64,000 nucleotides of DNA from contig JALGQZ010000001.1 of the NCBI GenBank assembly GCA_023105745.1, positions 63,251,437 through 63,315,436 of the forward strand, written 5' to 3'. Made by a program: the position numbers and the translations under genes. Shown here piece by piece: positions 1 through 11,618 of the stretch. The first letter of the stretch is position 1; every line of letters begins with the position of its first letter. The notes below the pieces were generated by a model, which saw nothing but the letters and a program-made list of their open reading frames with translations, was not told where the DNA came from and did not search any database. This DNA is from Austropuccinia psidii (taxonomy: Eukaryota; Basidiomycota; Pucciniomycetes; Pucciniales; Sphaerophragmiaceae).

Positions 1-475
1 ATCAGAAAGACGTGAAATCATAGAATCCAACTATATATTGTTGTAATACTGTTATAAATCCATTTTGATCCTTAAAATCCACAATTCTATGTCAAATCTC
101 TCTATCTTATCTTTCAATAAGTTCTTTGGAATATTAGTGAGTGATTTATTTTTATTATTAAGGTTTTTCTCTCAAATTAGTTTCCTTCAAGAATTATCAT
201 TATAATGATTCTTGCAAAAGATAATTATATATTAAAATAATTTTATTATTTTAATAAAAGAAGTTTTATTATTAAAGTCTTCTTGTAATTCATTCTTGTA
301 GACAATTACTTACTCACTGTTAAAATCACTAGTAGTTCTTAACACATGAAAGAAATAATTCTTTAATTATTTAATTGTGGTTATAATAATATTTTATTAT
401 TATATTTCATAAGAACAGACATAGTACTGTTGATTAATAGTAATATTGTCATCAGTTTCATAGTCACATCTTACA
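1..475. repeat. 3' part of a gypsy-type LTR cut by the window edge
   Basis: The last part reads ...GTTTCATAGTCACATCTTACA, which closely matches the ends of two longer repeats here: ...TTTCATAGTCAAACCTTACA at 34,998 and ...CATATTCAAACCTTAAA at 11,618. All three share an AT-rich, TATTATTA-rich run before the end and finish in (or near) CA. It is therefore read as the end of an LTR of the same family. The base after it (476) is inside the conserved reading frame of a MULE pseudogene, so the LTR element probably inserted into that MULE. The expected duplication would be CAATA at 476-480; its partner lies outside the window. Confidence 0.6.
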
Positions 476-996
476 CAATAAGAGAATCAATGGGCCTTCT
501 GCCTTGCAGTTTGTCTTTCTTCATTTTATTGACTTGGTTGTAAATTTCTTGAAGGATTACAGGGTTATCAGACTCCCTCTGAACTGCATAATTTGGCTTG
601 AATTTGCCTTGGCAGAAGCAGTGATTCAGATATTTGAGCAATTTGGGATTTTTCTTGCTCATTAAACTTCCTGAAAGCAGGATGTGTGATGATATTTTCA
701 GTGGCAACATGGCTATGTTTAGGATCTTTGACTTAAAGAGTCCAAGTGGTCTTCTTGGCATATTTTATGGCATAAAGTCTAAATGGACAGTCAAGCTTTC
801 TTGAAGTGACTGTTTTGGAGGAGTTTTTGTTGTGATTTGGGGTCCCAGACCTGTCAAAACCAAATTCGATTTGGTTGTGGGTCATATTGAACCTCAAGGT
901 GGACGCAGAATACCCCTGAGCCCTGGAAACATTATGCACATACTTCCAAAGAAGCTCAAGGGTCTTAAATTCACCTTTAGTGGGGGGTTGAAGCAT
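476..996 (-). pseudogene. MULE transposase N-terminal fragment (copy A), frameshifted
   Basis: Mutator-like element transposase remnant with a FAR1-type DNA-binding region. Reading the minus strand from an ATG at 996, the frame opens MLQPPTKGEFKTLELLWKYV, then a segment with SRKLDCPFRLYAIKYAK, and later (other frames) LLLPRQIQAKL and QEIYNQVNKMKKDKLQGRRP. The order and spacing match copy B at 11850-13110, where most of this stretch stays in a single frame, so copy A has at least two frameshifts. It ends abruptly at 476 where the LTR begins; the MULE catalytic domain is not seen. Family knowledge: FAR1/MULE proteins bind element ends through the N-terminal zinc-finger-like domain. Non-functional. 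Confidence 0.72.
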
Positions 997-1460
997 TTTT
1001 GAGTGAAAAAGATTTATAAGTTTAAGAAAGGGAAATTGGGGGATTTGAAATGTGAAAAATAAGTGATACAAGGTGTGAAAAATCAAAAGAAGTGGTTAAG
1101 AGTGAAAAAAGTGGCTTAAATGTGAGATTAATGGATGATGGATGGTAAAAAATTGTAATTTTGGAGGCTTGGAAGCAGTTTGTTGTGGTGGAAAATGCAG
1201 TCTTTGTGAGAAAAAAGAAAGAAAAGTGTGAAAATCTTTGCAAAATTGCTTTGGTAATGCTGTTTTTCAAAAAAGAAAATTGGGGGTGGGGATGATCTGG
1301 ATTATTTGGGTGTTTGGTCTTTTTTGGGGGGGCTGTGGAAAAAAATCTGAAACAATTGGGAGTTAGAGGGGCTTTTGGGGGAAAAACGTTTTTTGGGCAT
1401 GTTTTGGCCCAATACAGGCATTAATGTGTTTCATTTTTAATTAAAAATGGCCCCAGGGCA
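997..1460 (-). repeat. 5' flank of MULE copy A, shared with 13,111-13,590
   Basis: This non-coding, G-rich stretch (GGGGGTTGAAG, then a long run of TGTGAAAA-type words, then TTTTGGGCATGTTTTGGCCC and GGCCCCAGGGCACCCCTT) aligns along its length with 13,111-13,590 in front of MULE copy B. It is part of the same element family rather than a gene. The copia element inserted at its outer edge, in CACCCCTT. Confidence 0.65.
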
Positions 1461-1465
1461 CCCCT

Positions 1466-1739
1466 TGTTAGACGTTTAGAGAGATACAAACAAGCAGACA
1501 AATAATTAGAGATAAAAACTCCCCTAAGAAGATTAGGAAGAAGGAGTTTGTTTAATTGCTCATACCTGTTAGACATTTAGAGAGATACAAACAAGCAGAC
1601 AAATAATTAGAGATAAAAACTCCCCTGAGGGAGTAAAGAGTCAGATAGCGGGCTTTAAATAATTATTTACAAGGTTGTAATGTTTTGTGTAACTGTATTT
1701 TTACTATTGTTCTATATCTTTCTCCTATCTTCCATTACA
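1466..1739 (-). repeat. copia 3' LTR (left on the plus strand)
   Basis: Begins TGTTAGACG and ends TTACA on the plus strand. It contains an internal direct repeat: the first 60 or so bases (TGTTAGACGTTTAGAGAG...) recur from 1567 with a single visible change (GACG to GACA). Differences from the other LTR include 2nd base G/T, GCG/GCA, ATG/ATT, TAC/TGC, TAT/TAG and ACA/AAA. Confidence 0.93.
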
Positions 1740-4700
1740 CTCCCCTCCACAAAACATTTTCAGATAATATCCCTTTACAGAATTCATTTACCTTGATCTT
1801 GGCAAGCTTTTTTGTAAATATATCTGCTTTTTGATCCCCTGAAGTAATCCATTTGATTCGTACCTGCTGATTGGTAATGAGTTCATTGATAAGGTGAAAT
1901 TCACGTTGGATGTGTCTTGAATTTTTTCGGCTTCCACTATTTGTTGCAATCTTGACAGCTGATTGGTTATCCGACAGGAGTATTGGTGTGATTTTACCTG
2001 TGATCGCGGCAACATTTTGAGAGATCCAAGTCCTGGTCTTCGCTGCAAAAGACATCGCCATACATTCCGCTTGACATGTTGAAGAAGCCATGCAAGTTTG
2101 TCTCTTCGAGTTCCATGCTATAGGTGCTCCCATCAAAAAAACAATGAAACCGTGTTGTGATCTTGATCCTTCCCCACCCCAGTTCACATCAACGTACACT
2201 TTCAAACTTTTGTCATATTCGGTCAGCTGTATAACTAGCGCTTTGTCCAATGACCCTCTCATGTAAGCTATTAGATGGTCTAGCGCGGCCCAATGTTTGG
2301 GCGTAGTGTTCATTGAGAAACGCGCCAAAAAGTTTACCAAAAACATGATGTCCGGTCGAGTGGCTTGCGCAATGTAGAGTAGCATTCCTATTTGGGATAA
2401 GTATTCTTTATCGATCCTCCTTGCCTTCTCAGATGAAAGGTCCATAAGTGGTAACGGTTGTTCTGCTGTAATGTTGCTGGGATTGAGACTACATAATTTG
2501 TTGATCAGCGCTGGTTGGGATAATTCAAACCAATTGCCCTCTCTCTTGACCTCTATTCCTACCACACTGTGTATACCGGTGTCCCATTTCAAACTCAATT
2601 CTCATGATAGAACTTCCCTTAATTGTATCATCAAAGCAATTGAACTAGCCGTAATAACCCCATTGTCTACGTGCATCCACAGTATCGCTTTTTCTCCACT
2701 GTTGTTGTAAGTATAAGTGCTTTGATCTTCGTCATTTGCTTGGAAACCTAGTTTCTCTAATATTCTCCTTAGATGACGCCACCAACATCTCCCTGCTTGC
2801 TTCAAACCATACAACGCCTTATTGAGCTTCAGTACCGTTCCTGGTGTCGTGGGCAATCCTGGAGGGGGTTTCACAAATATATTCTCCTCAATTGGACTGT
2901 GAAGATACGCGGTAGTTACATCGAATGTCTGTACTTCCCAGCTATTCGCCGATGCAATCGCAAATAAGGATTGTAAACTTGCAAAGGTCGGAGTTGGAGC
3001 AAAGGTCTCATCAAAATTGAGTCCTTGGATTTGCCAATATCCTTGCACGACTACCCAAGCCTTATGTCAAACAATGTTGCCATTAGAATCTCTTTTTGTT
3101 GTATAAACCCACCTCGTGCCCAATACCTGGTTGGCTTGTTTTTCTAGCCTTTCATCCCATACCTTCATCTTTGCCAAACTTGCCAACTCATCATCCATTG
3201 CTGATCTCCATGCAGTGCTATTTTCGACCTTAATTGCCTCACGGAAGTTCCTAGGTGAGTCACTTCCAATATACGCTGTTGCACTAAATAGCTTCATGCT
3301 TTCATCTTGCCCATTTATTTCTTTTACCATAGTCAGATCCAAAACTGATTGTACTTTGATCGCATTCAACAAATGAGGCATTATTGTTGATTCATCAAAT
3401 ATTGCGGAAGCACTTCAGACGGTCGATTGACTAATCTCATCCCAAAAAACCCAGCCCTGTGAGTTTTCAGAAATTCCCAAGTGAACCAACTGCCTTGACT
3501 TCAGAGTTAAGTTCTTCCGGTGGTTGATATTGTGCACGTATGCTTTGCAACCAAAAACGCGGAGTGGTGCCAAGTTTGGTTTTCTTCCTGTCATCAATTC
3601 ATATGGTGTCATGTTCTGTCCGGAATGCACTACCCAATTGAAAACCCAGCAAGCATGCCTGAAGGCATATGGCCAGATTACAGGTTGGAGACCACTATCG
3701 AAGATCATTGACCGTGCCGCCTTGGCGATTGTTCTATTCGTTCGTTCAATTTTCCCAGCTTGATGGTGTTCATAGGGGACAATCGTTTCGTGCACAATAC
3801 CTTGTTGAGTAAAAAAATTCTTAAGTGAATTCGTCATAAATTTGCCAGAGTTGTCTGTCCTTACCCTCTTGATTGAGTGCGGGGTTAGGTTCTTGAACTG
3901 AGTGACCCAATGCATTAGTAGCTGCAGTGCCTCGGACTTTCTCTTTAGTGGGTAAAAGGTTACTAAGGAGGAGAAATGGTCTTGTATGATCATACCATAT
4001 AATTTCTTGTCAAAGGACTGTGGGAACGGCCCCATCAAATCCGTTACTATGACATCTCCTGGCTGTGTCACAATATTTCGCGATTTGGGGCGAAAGGGGG
4101 TGTGTTTGCTTTTAGCCAAGGAACACGCCTTGCATAATCTAACATTTTGACTGACGGGAACTTTTGGCAGTCCCTCCACACAGTTGAGGGTTTGCATGTG
4201 TTTGATAGTTTGTATCAATACGTGTGCTAGTCGGCAATGTAGTAATTCATTAAACTCTTGGTTTGATGAAGATATAGAATTGCAGAAAGCAGTTGGAGTA
4301 ATCATAAGAAACCAACAATCACAACACAAAACACTATCATAAGTACAAGCTCTTTGTGAGAGTACAAATCTCCCTTTTTTGAAACGCACTTCTCCATCAT
4401 TTTTCATAAACTTCCCAACAGAAATGACAATACCAGGGATATCCGGACAGTGCAGAACCTCTTTTAATAATAAATCACCAGATGGGAATGCCAAGCGAAT
4501 TGTACCCTTCCCTTCTACCTGATGTTGTCGGGCTGATGCAACAGATAACATGAGATTAATTTTGCGGTAAGAAACAAACAGGTTTTTATCCCCGGTCACA
4601 TGATGTGTAGCGCCGGAATCAAGAAGTACTAACGATTTATTTTCTGGAATAGACTCAATTGCAGAAACAAATGGATCCCCCTCCTCCACCTCAACTTCAG

Positions 4701-5724
4701 CAATACTTGTGTGAGAAAAAGTCGGCAATTTTTGAAGGCTAGCATTTGGATTTTTTATTCTCGGGTCTTCCACCGCCAGCTTTCCTGCCTTTTTTCTTGG
4801 ACAATCCTGTGCCCAATGTCCCCACTCATAGTAGTGAAGGCACGGAAACCAAGGACTCAGGAAATGTCTTGCCCAAGACTCGGATTGTTGACTAATTGGC
4901 ACACGATTATTAGGTGGGCGAGCCTGATTAGAAGTACTTGGATTCCCAAATTGCTGACCTTGGTGAATTTGTCTATTTGGAGTTTGTTGTTGGCTGGTAC
5001 TTGCCGCCATAATACTTGGTTGACCACTCAATGGTGAATTGGTTGTTCGCCGTTGGAAACGTTGTGCGATTTGTAGAATATCATTAGATTTGATATTAAT
5101 AGACTTTTTGATAGAGATTTTAGTGTCCATTGCATTCAAGATTTCATGGAAGTATTTGTTGTTTCGGTGATGAAAGAAGATTGCAATTAAGAGTTCATTG
5201 GTCCAAGTAGAACCAATGGCCAATTTTAAGTTCGTGACGGTGTTCTTGGTGGCAGTGTAAGCCTCCACCAGATTTTCTGAAGCTTCAGTAGCATTTACAA
5301 TATCATCAAATAGGTTCATAACATGTGACCACAATAGTTTCTCGAATTGACGACACAGGCAAGCAAAAGATTGCCGTGCTTTGTCCTCATCTTCTATCAA
5401 GGACTTCAGACTTGCATCAATAGACTTTTCAATGAGACTTCTTATTTCGGCATTCCTTTCCCTGTTAGTGTCTTTTGCATCCGATCCAAAGTAGTTGGTC
5501 ACTTGATGTGTCCTTTCTATCAAATGATTCAGTGACCTAGACCAACGATGGAACGTCAGTCCATCACTGGTCAGGCGGGGAGTAATGCCCTCCCCAAGTC
5601 GATCGATTTCAACTTGACGCTTGAGGACAGCACCTGAATCGTTGACGGACAAAGCTGCTCTAAGATCATCAATGTCAAATTTTCTATCTGACATATTGTA
5701 AGTTCTGCCAGATCGGGTTGCCAT
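1735..5724 (-). pseudogene. copia gag-pol polyprotein with three in-frame TGA stops
   Basis: One continuous frame from ATG 5724 to TAA 1735-1737, broken only by TGA at 3415-3417, 3067-3069 and 2602-2604; no frameshift is needed. Domains in order: gag (residues about 50-290); zinc knuckle near 295-308, where the second Cys is Tyr (CLHYYEWGHWAQDC); protease DSGATHHV at 369-376; His-Cys region HCRLAH/CKAC (496-534); integrase with D562, D624 and E660; reverse transcriptase with FDVTTAYLHS and a VDNG box where VDDG is expected; RNase H with SSTCQAECMA and the C-terminal HIQREFHLI and ADIFTKKL motifs. The stops and the Cys-to-Tyr and Asp-to-Asn changes all fit C:G to T:A mutation. The element cannot make a full product. 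Confidence 0.93.
1740..1750 (-). other. copia polypurine tract
   Basis: Read on the minus strand, GTGGAGGGGAG directly precedes the 3' LTR. It also encodes the last residues (WRGV) of the pol frame; the stop codon lies a few bases inside the LTR. Confidence 0.8.
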
Positions 5725-5763
5725 GATGGAAAATTAAATGATATACTTCTTCTCAGAGACAAT

Positions 5764-5783
5764 GGTAGCGACGGCCCATAACC
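5764..5783 (-). other. copia primer-binding site, half-tRNA(iMet) type
   Basis: Immediately after the 5' LTR the element reads GGTTATGGGCCGTCGCTACC. The first dozen bases resemble the complement of the anticodon stem-loop of initiator tRNA-Met (…GGGCTCATAACC…), as in Drosophila copia, which primes with a cleaved half-tRNA. They do not resemble the complement of a tRNA 3' end. Confidence 0.7.
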
Positions 5784-6057
5784 TTTTAGACGTTTAGAGA
5801 GATACAAACAAGCAGACAAATAATTAGAGATAAAAACTCCCCTAAGAAGATTAGGAAGAAGGAGTTTGTTTAATTGCTCATACCTGTTAGACATTTAGAG
5901 AGATACAAACAAGCAGACAAATAATTAGAGATAAAAACTCCCCTGAGGGAGTAAAGAGTCAGATAGCAGGCTTTAAATAATTATTTACAAGGTTGTAATT
6001 TTTTGTGTAACTGTATTTTTGCTATTGTTCTAGATCTTTCTCCTATCTTCCATTAAA
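5784..6057 (-). repeat. copia 5' LTR (right on the plus strand)
   Basis: Same 274-bp length and the same internal 101-bp-offset direct repeat as 1466-1739. Its terminal bases (TTTTAG...TTAAA) are mutated relative to TG...CA. Transcription of the element would start within this copy, running toward lower coordinates; I cannot place a TATA box with confidence. Confidence 0.92.
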
Positions 6058-6879
6058 CCCCTTACATGGCTTTACCAATACCCTTATTCAAGAGTAAAAA
6101 TAAATGATTAAAATTAAAAAAAAATCAATTTAATAAGAAGCTATAATATAATTAAATTAAAAAAACTTACTTCAGGATGTTTTAATTCCAAGTTTTGGGT
6201 TGAGCAGATTATTTTCCATTGAAGAATAATATACTGTTAACTTGAAAAACAATTATGTTTGATTTAGTATATTAATAATGGTGAGAATTCAAAGGGAACA
6301 TGGCTTTGCAGAAAAAGGATCCTTTTAAATAAATTTGATGTGAATGTCCTAATGGTTGAGAGGTGTCATGTTTGATCCTGGGTGCTGGCCAGACTCACCC
6401 AAGGGCACCTGGGTTGTGAATCTGGGTGGTTTGTAACAATAGCTTTGGAAAACAACATACAGCTCATTCTTTCTTGGTGGAACAGGTAGGCTCTGTGGGT
6501 TCAAGCCCCACAGAAAGTCCCTGCCATCACTTCTCTCATCTATTTCCATTTTTGCACTAAATACCAATAAGCACAACTATTTTCTAATACAATACTTTTG
6601 GTATCAAGTTGTTTCCTTTCACTTTTGTTACACTTAGGTGACAAAAACACACTGTTTAATCTTACAAGAATCTTGGCACAAAGCTGTTCAAAGTCATGAC
6701 TCTTCAAAGTAAACATATTTTGCACTCAATAGTTATGAATTGCAGGTAACAGGTAATAATAAGTAATATTACACAAACACTCTTTTACACCTCTTGAATG
6801 GCTTTTTCAATACCAACCTTTTTAGGTAAGCTCATTATTAAATTAGACTCCAAAGGGTGTTTTTTTGCCATGCTTAACT

Positions 6880-7860
6880 ACAATCCAATGCTAAATATCC
6901 TGCAAGGCAGTATTTGCTTGGGAAAATTGGTAAAGATGAATTATTTGAGAAAAATATTTTGTTAAGTATTTCACATATATACTTGTTTGTGTGCTTCCAA
7001 ATCTCTTCATCTGGCCAGGATTTTTTTCTCTTGAGAATTTACGTAACTTCCAGAAGCTGAAGGGTCCCTTTGGCCAATCTAATGCAGTAATCAGATGAGT
7101 ACACCGGAAGTCCACATACACCCCCTGTAAGAAATGCTGCAATCAGATTGTAGCATGGTCTTCCAGCCTTCATCTGATCTTTAATTGTAACCAAAGCTTG
7201 AAAACAATCCACTCCTCTCTTGAGAAATGAATTTCCAATTTTCTGAGTAGTTTTGTAATCAACCTTAGTATGCGCCCAGACCCAATTAAATGCAATCATT
7301 AGGCGGAGGATATCATAAACCAAGCCAGTCAAAGTTGGTGTTGAAATTCCTTTTGATGTAATACTATTACCTTATTGAATTCCATTGCTTTGTGGATAAA
7401 GTGGAACATTTTTTACACTCAAACATGAGCCCAAATATTGCATGGAACTAATATTCATAGACAAAGAATCACTGGAGTTTGACTTAGAAATATTAAATGT
7501 AACCAGAGAGCTTTGATCATTAATATAAAGTGCAATGGCTTCAAATAAAATATTGGCAACTCACTCCTTTTGATGTTGACTTGGCTGAAAAATATTGTAC
7601 ATCAATAGATACAGTGCATGGAGCCTCTTGGGTAAATCTGTGGTTATGGACATGTCATTTTGAAATAATGGAGAATTCCAAATTGTCTCATAGAGGAACG
7701 GCTCCTCATATTTTTGTAAAAAAATATTAAAGCCTCTAGGAACAATTAAATTAGCTATATAATCCGTAGAGATATTTCTGGAAGCCTCGTTACCAGCTGC
7801 ATGGAGCTCTTCAAGCCACGCTTTCATTCTAATGTCACCACCACTCTTGTAGCAAATCCC
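6880..7860 (-). pseudogene. Unrecognised decayed protein gene, C-terminal part
   Basis: A single minus-strand frame runs from about 7860 to 6880 and is interrupted only by TGA near 7558, TAA near 7371 and TAA near 7056. Between the stops it reads like real protein, for example LEELHAAGNEASRNISTDY, NDMSITTDLPKRLHALYLLM, GLVYDILRLMIAFNWVWAHT and WPDEEIWKHTNKYICEI. No motif that I recognise is present. The composition suggests a soluble, helical protein. In AT-rich, repeat-dense surroundings it may be transposon cargo or a host multi-copy gene. The block at 8049-8772 on the same strand could be its N-terminal part. I cannot assign a function. Confidence 0.5.
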
Positions 7861-8048
7861 ACATTAGAGCTTTGTTGGAAATTCCTCCTTTGGAACAGGT
7901 GAATTGCGCTTCATGAAGGTAATTTGAATGAGTGAATGAAATTTGATCCAATCTTCCCTTTTTAATACATGATATGAAATTAGAATTTAAAAAAATTTGT
8001 TTTCATTTTCCAACATAACTTTCATGCATGAATGACTTGGACTTAGAG

Positions 8049-8772
8049 TTAGTGAACAAGCAGCAGAATCCATCTATGGGTCAGTAAGATTTCATCCTCA
8101 GCCACTGTTCTTTGAGTTTCTGTAATGATATTTTCATTTGGAATGGTAGTTACTTCCTGAGTGCCCAAAGTTGGACTTTGGACAATGTTTTCATGATGAT
8201 TGGTTACACCTACAATCTTGGGACTTTCAGAAGGGTTATTATTTGTGGTGTTTATTTGACGTGAATTGTTATTTTCATTAGAAGAAGGACAAAGAGCCCC
8301 TGATTCCCCCTCATCAACTTCAGGGGTCAATTACAAAGCTTGATAAATTTTCTTTTTGGCTTTATTCTTTGAAGGTTTGAACTTCCTTTTTCAAGAAATT
8401 TTGGTCATTGTACCAATTTTAACATGTGATTTAGGAGGTAGTGTATTGCCTGATTTGACTCCTAGAATTATAATTCCAAGATATTAGGGTGGAATTTGAA
8501 ATATGTGATATATCAATTTTTTTATACATACAATCAATATCAGAAACCAGTAGTTCTCTGGCCTCCTGGAGCTTCTCTTGTGAATATTGAGGAATACATG
8601 CATCTTTGGAAGTTCCTTCTAATCTTGGGGTGATTTGTGATGAATTTTTCAAGAACTGTTCCTTTTTTATCACTTTTATTTCAGCTCCAAAAAGTACCTC
8701 AGTAGATATTTTGGTGTAAGAAGTCCAATGAACATGGGATGTCTCTATGTTGGTTTTGTGCATTATTTCCAA
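8049..8772 (-). pseudogene. Unrecognised decayed reading frame, possible N-terminal part of the 6880-7860 gene
   Basis: Two open stretches on the minus strand. 8772-8431 opens MEIMHKTNIETSHVHWTSYT and contains SQEKLQEARELLVSDIDCMYK. 8463-8049 (same frame across a TGA and a TAA) contains a basic stretch KRKFKPSKNKAKKKIYQ followed by an acidic start (EVDEGESGALC) and an Asn/Ser/Thr-rich tail. The basic-then-acidic low-complexity pattern suits a disordered nuclear protein region. No family recognised. Order and strand allow it to be upstream of 6880-7860, but no splice junction was proven. Confidence 0.35.
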
Positions 8773-8849
8773 TTAATTGACATACTAATAAGACTTATTT
8801 GTATAGAAGTGAACTAAATTCAAAAAAATACCTTCTGGAAATTCTGCAG

Positions 8850-9760
8850 GTGGATTTGAGATGGCTGCACTAATGACAATCATCAGCTTACCACCCTAAT
8901 ATTGATGGACTAGCACAAATAATGATACAAACTCTAGAATACATGATCAGAAGATTATGTGCTTATGGCCTAGAATTAAAAAACTCTGATGGCTTTACCC
9001 ATGCTTGGTTTACTCTAATACCACCTCTTGAAATGGCATATAAAAAATAAATTCATTCATCAACTGATAAAACATGCGAAATTTTGGAAAACTGTTTAAC
9101 TCAAAGACTACCTTATTCAACCCTTGAAAAGTACTTGGTTTATATACATCAAACAGAAAGAAGTTTTAATATAATGATTGATAAATCAAGACATAACACA
9201 AATAGATGTATGCAATATTCTTTAAAATATGCAGAAGACAGATGGCACCAAAGTCACAAGCCAGCTGACTTTCAAATAGGATACTTAGTCTTAATATAAA
9301 ATTTAAGCTCTAATAACACTAAAGGACTAAATATAGTGGAAGATTCCTTTGAAGGACCCTTTATGATAAGAGACCTACCTTTCCCTAAATCTGTGTCACT
9401 GGAGTTAACAGGTGAATTAATGAAAAAGCACCCATATTTCCCTATGACTTTGATGAAACCCTACAGTCCAAGTGATAAGGAATTATTTCCCTTAATAAAT
9501 GAACCACCACTGGATAATCCCCCTTTAGAAGAAGTAGAATAGAATAAAGTTGTGAAAGACCTTCAAGAAAGGAGTATAAGAAACAAGAAAGAGAGGGAAT
9601 CCTTGTGAGATACAGGAGTCCAGCTCAAGAAGATTAATGGCTTCTTAAGAAATACATAAATAATTCTAAAAAAAATTCAATAATGTTAATAAATGAAAGA
9701 AGACCTCAAGAATAAGAAAATTAAGCATTATTGATCTTCAAGACTAAAAAGGTCTATTGA
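8850..9760 (+). pseudogene. Ty3/gypsy pol 3' end: integrase C-terminus and chromodomain relic
   Basis: Plus-strand frame containing AYHPNIDGLAQIMIQTLEYM (integrase core end, AYHPQTDG-type motif), then SHKPADFQIGYLVLI, DSFEGPFMIRDL and LTGELMKKHPYFPMTLMKPY (GPY/F-like module typical of Ty3/gypsy integrases). From 9540 there is a decayed segment with KVVKDLQERSIRNKKERESL, which looks like the start of a C-terminal chromodomain. Stops include TAA at about 9047, TAA at about 9297 and TAG at 9540. The 5' part of the element is absent: on the left it meets the unrelated minus-strand pseudogene. The downstream repeat 9773-11618 is its 3' LTR. Confidence 0.8.
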
Positions 9761-9772
9761 CAAGGTGGGAAA

Positions 9773-11618
9773 TTGAATGATACCCTAATTTACTATATCA
9801 TATTGTGGTACAATCTTGTTTTTTGATAGGTAATTTAAGCCTTCTATATATTGAAACATATCCAAAAAGCTCACAAAACAACTTTAAGACCCTTATTTTA
9901 ATAATAAGAATTGAAATTATTATCTTAAAATAAGTAAAAACGCCATGAAAAGGAATAATATCTTGATCATCTCAGACAAAAGATTAATAAACATGCAAAA
10001 TTAATTACACAATTGGATTCCCCATCAAAAACCACATATATTACTTTTTTTTGTCATTTCTGTAAATCCAATACTTACTGAGATAACCTGGATATATGCA
10101 CTTTTATGATCTGTGCATATATCATGGCTTTTAGCTCATATATTTTTCATCAAAAATGATAAAGAGTTGATTGAAAGATAAATTTACCACAAAAAAACTG
10201 TAAGAATAAGTTTATAAGAACTATTTGGAAATTTATAGAAAAGGTTAAAAATTATAAGGGGGTATTGGGCAAAATAGCAAGAGCTGTTGAGCACTTAAAA
10301 TCAGAAGTGTCAAAACTTGTAAAAATGTGGCTAGTAAGACTTTACTAGCTCATATGTGAAGGATGATGTAATTTTTATCATTATATTCAAGGTAAAACCC
10401 CATTAAATCATGATTTGAAGTCTAAAATAGTAAATTTAAACACAAAAGTGGAGTTGCAAGAAGAATAATCAAAAATAGAGTTTTGATTATGTAATTAAAT
10501 CCTCTGAAAATCATAGTAAGGACATCAAAATCTATCATAATTTACTCTTATAACTTCTGTATCCTGAATAACTTGAATGTAATTGAGGATTAAAGTTAAG
10601 ACTTCAAAGTGCTCATTTCTGATCAATAGCTCTAATCTTGATTTATGTTTCAAAGTTGAATAATAGATACAACCTTTGGGTATCAGTATTTTATTATTGA
10701 AGCTACTATAATCCAAAGAAATGAAGCATTTTCCAAGCTTAATAAGTCTTCAAATATAATTGAAGTGATAACTCTAAAAATGACATAATAATGAGATAAA
10801 AAGGTTTAATGATAATTTAGTTATCACCAAACCTTGAATATTTATCAATTCCAGTGGATAAAATCAGTAAAAATCTACTAAAAGGATTTATCTTTACTAT
10901 AGAAGGACCTCATCTCCCTCTGTTACCCGCTCAGATGCAACAAATACAATAAATTCAGTGAATAAAAGGTCGATTTCTTTATTCTTTAATATAAAATTCT
11001 TATATTATTAAGTACTAAAGCTGTATCTCATAGGAATCACTATTTTATATCTTATTAAATCAATATTCTGGTTTCATTTTTCAATTTATATTGAAATCCA
11101 AAAATTCACATAAAAATATTAAGATTTGTACTCTCTCTATTTTATATTGTAAATACAATTTAAATAAGTTTTATTTAAATTCTTAGGTGCAAAAAAAATT
11201 AAAATCATTATCTTAAGTGTTAAACATAGGTTATTTTCTCTTTATTATTATCTAATAATTCTATTATTAATATGAATAGTATCTATATTAAGATATAGCT
11301 TTAAGATTTGTAATATTACTGTTATAAATTGTAATTTATTATCAAATATCAATTTTTCATTAATTTATTCTTTGTTTGTAACAATGATAAACTGCCATAA
11401 ACATATTAATCTATTTATTTTATTATATCATTTTTATGATATGATTTATATTATTTTATGCTTTTTTAAAATATTTAAATATTTACGCCATAATTATAAT
11501 AACCCTTTATTATTATAAATATTTTAAACCTCATTATTCATTAAAAAACAGGGAATTCAGAGTAAAATAAGTGAAATATTAGTAATTTCTACTTATTTCT
11601 CCATATTCAAACCTTAAA
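9773..11618 (+). repeat. 3' LTR of the gypsy element
   Basis: Starts just after a purine-rich tract (AAGGTGGGAAAT) following the gypsy pol relic. It aligns for most of its length with the solo LTR at 32,970-34,998: shared blocks include TGGATTCCCCAT, ATATATGCACTTTT, AGAGCTGTTGA, GATGATGTAATTTTTAT and the closing TATTCAAACCTTA. A promoter-like GGACCTCATCTCCCTCTG / CTCAGATGCA region is near 10,910. The exact 5' edge is uncertain by about 60 bases. Confidence 0.72.

Larger units (their letters stand above)
1466..6057 (-). mobile_element. Ty1/copia LTR retrotransposon, full length, inactivated
   Basis: Complete element on the minus strand: 274-bp LTRs at both ends, a primer-binding site next to the 5' LTR (5784-6057), one long gag-pol frame, a polypurine tract next to the 3' LTR (1466-1739), and a 5-bp target-site duplication CCCCT at 1461-1465 and 6058-6062. 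The two LTRs differ at only six positions by eye (about 98% identical), so the insertion is fairly young. The coding frame nevertheless holds three TGA stops. Gene order (gag, protease, integrase, reverse transcriptase, RNase H) is the copia order. Confidence 0.95.
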
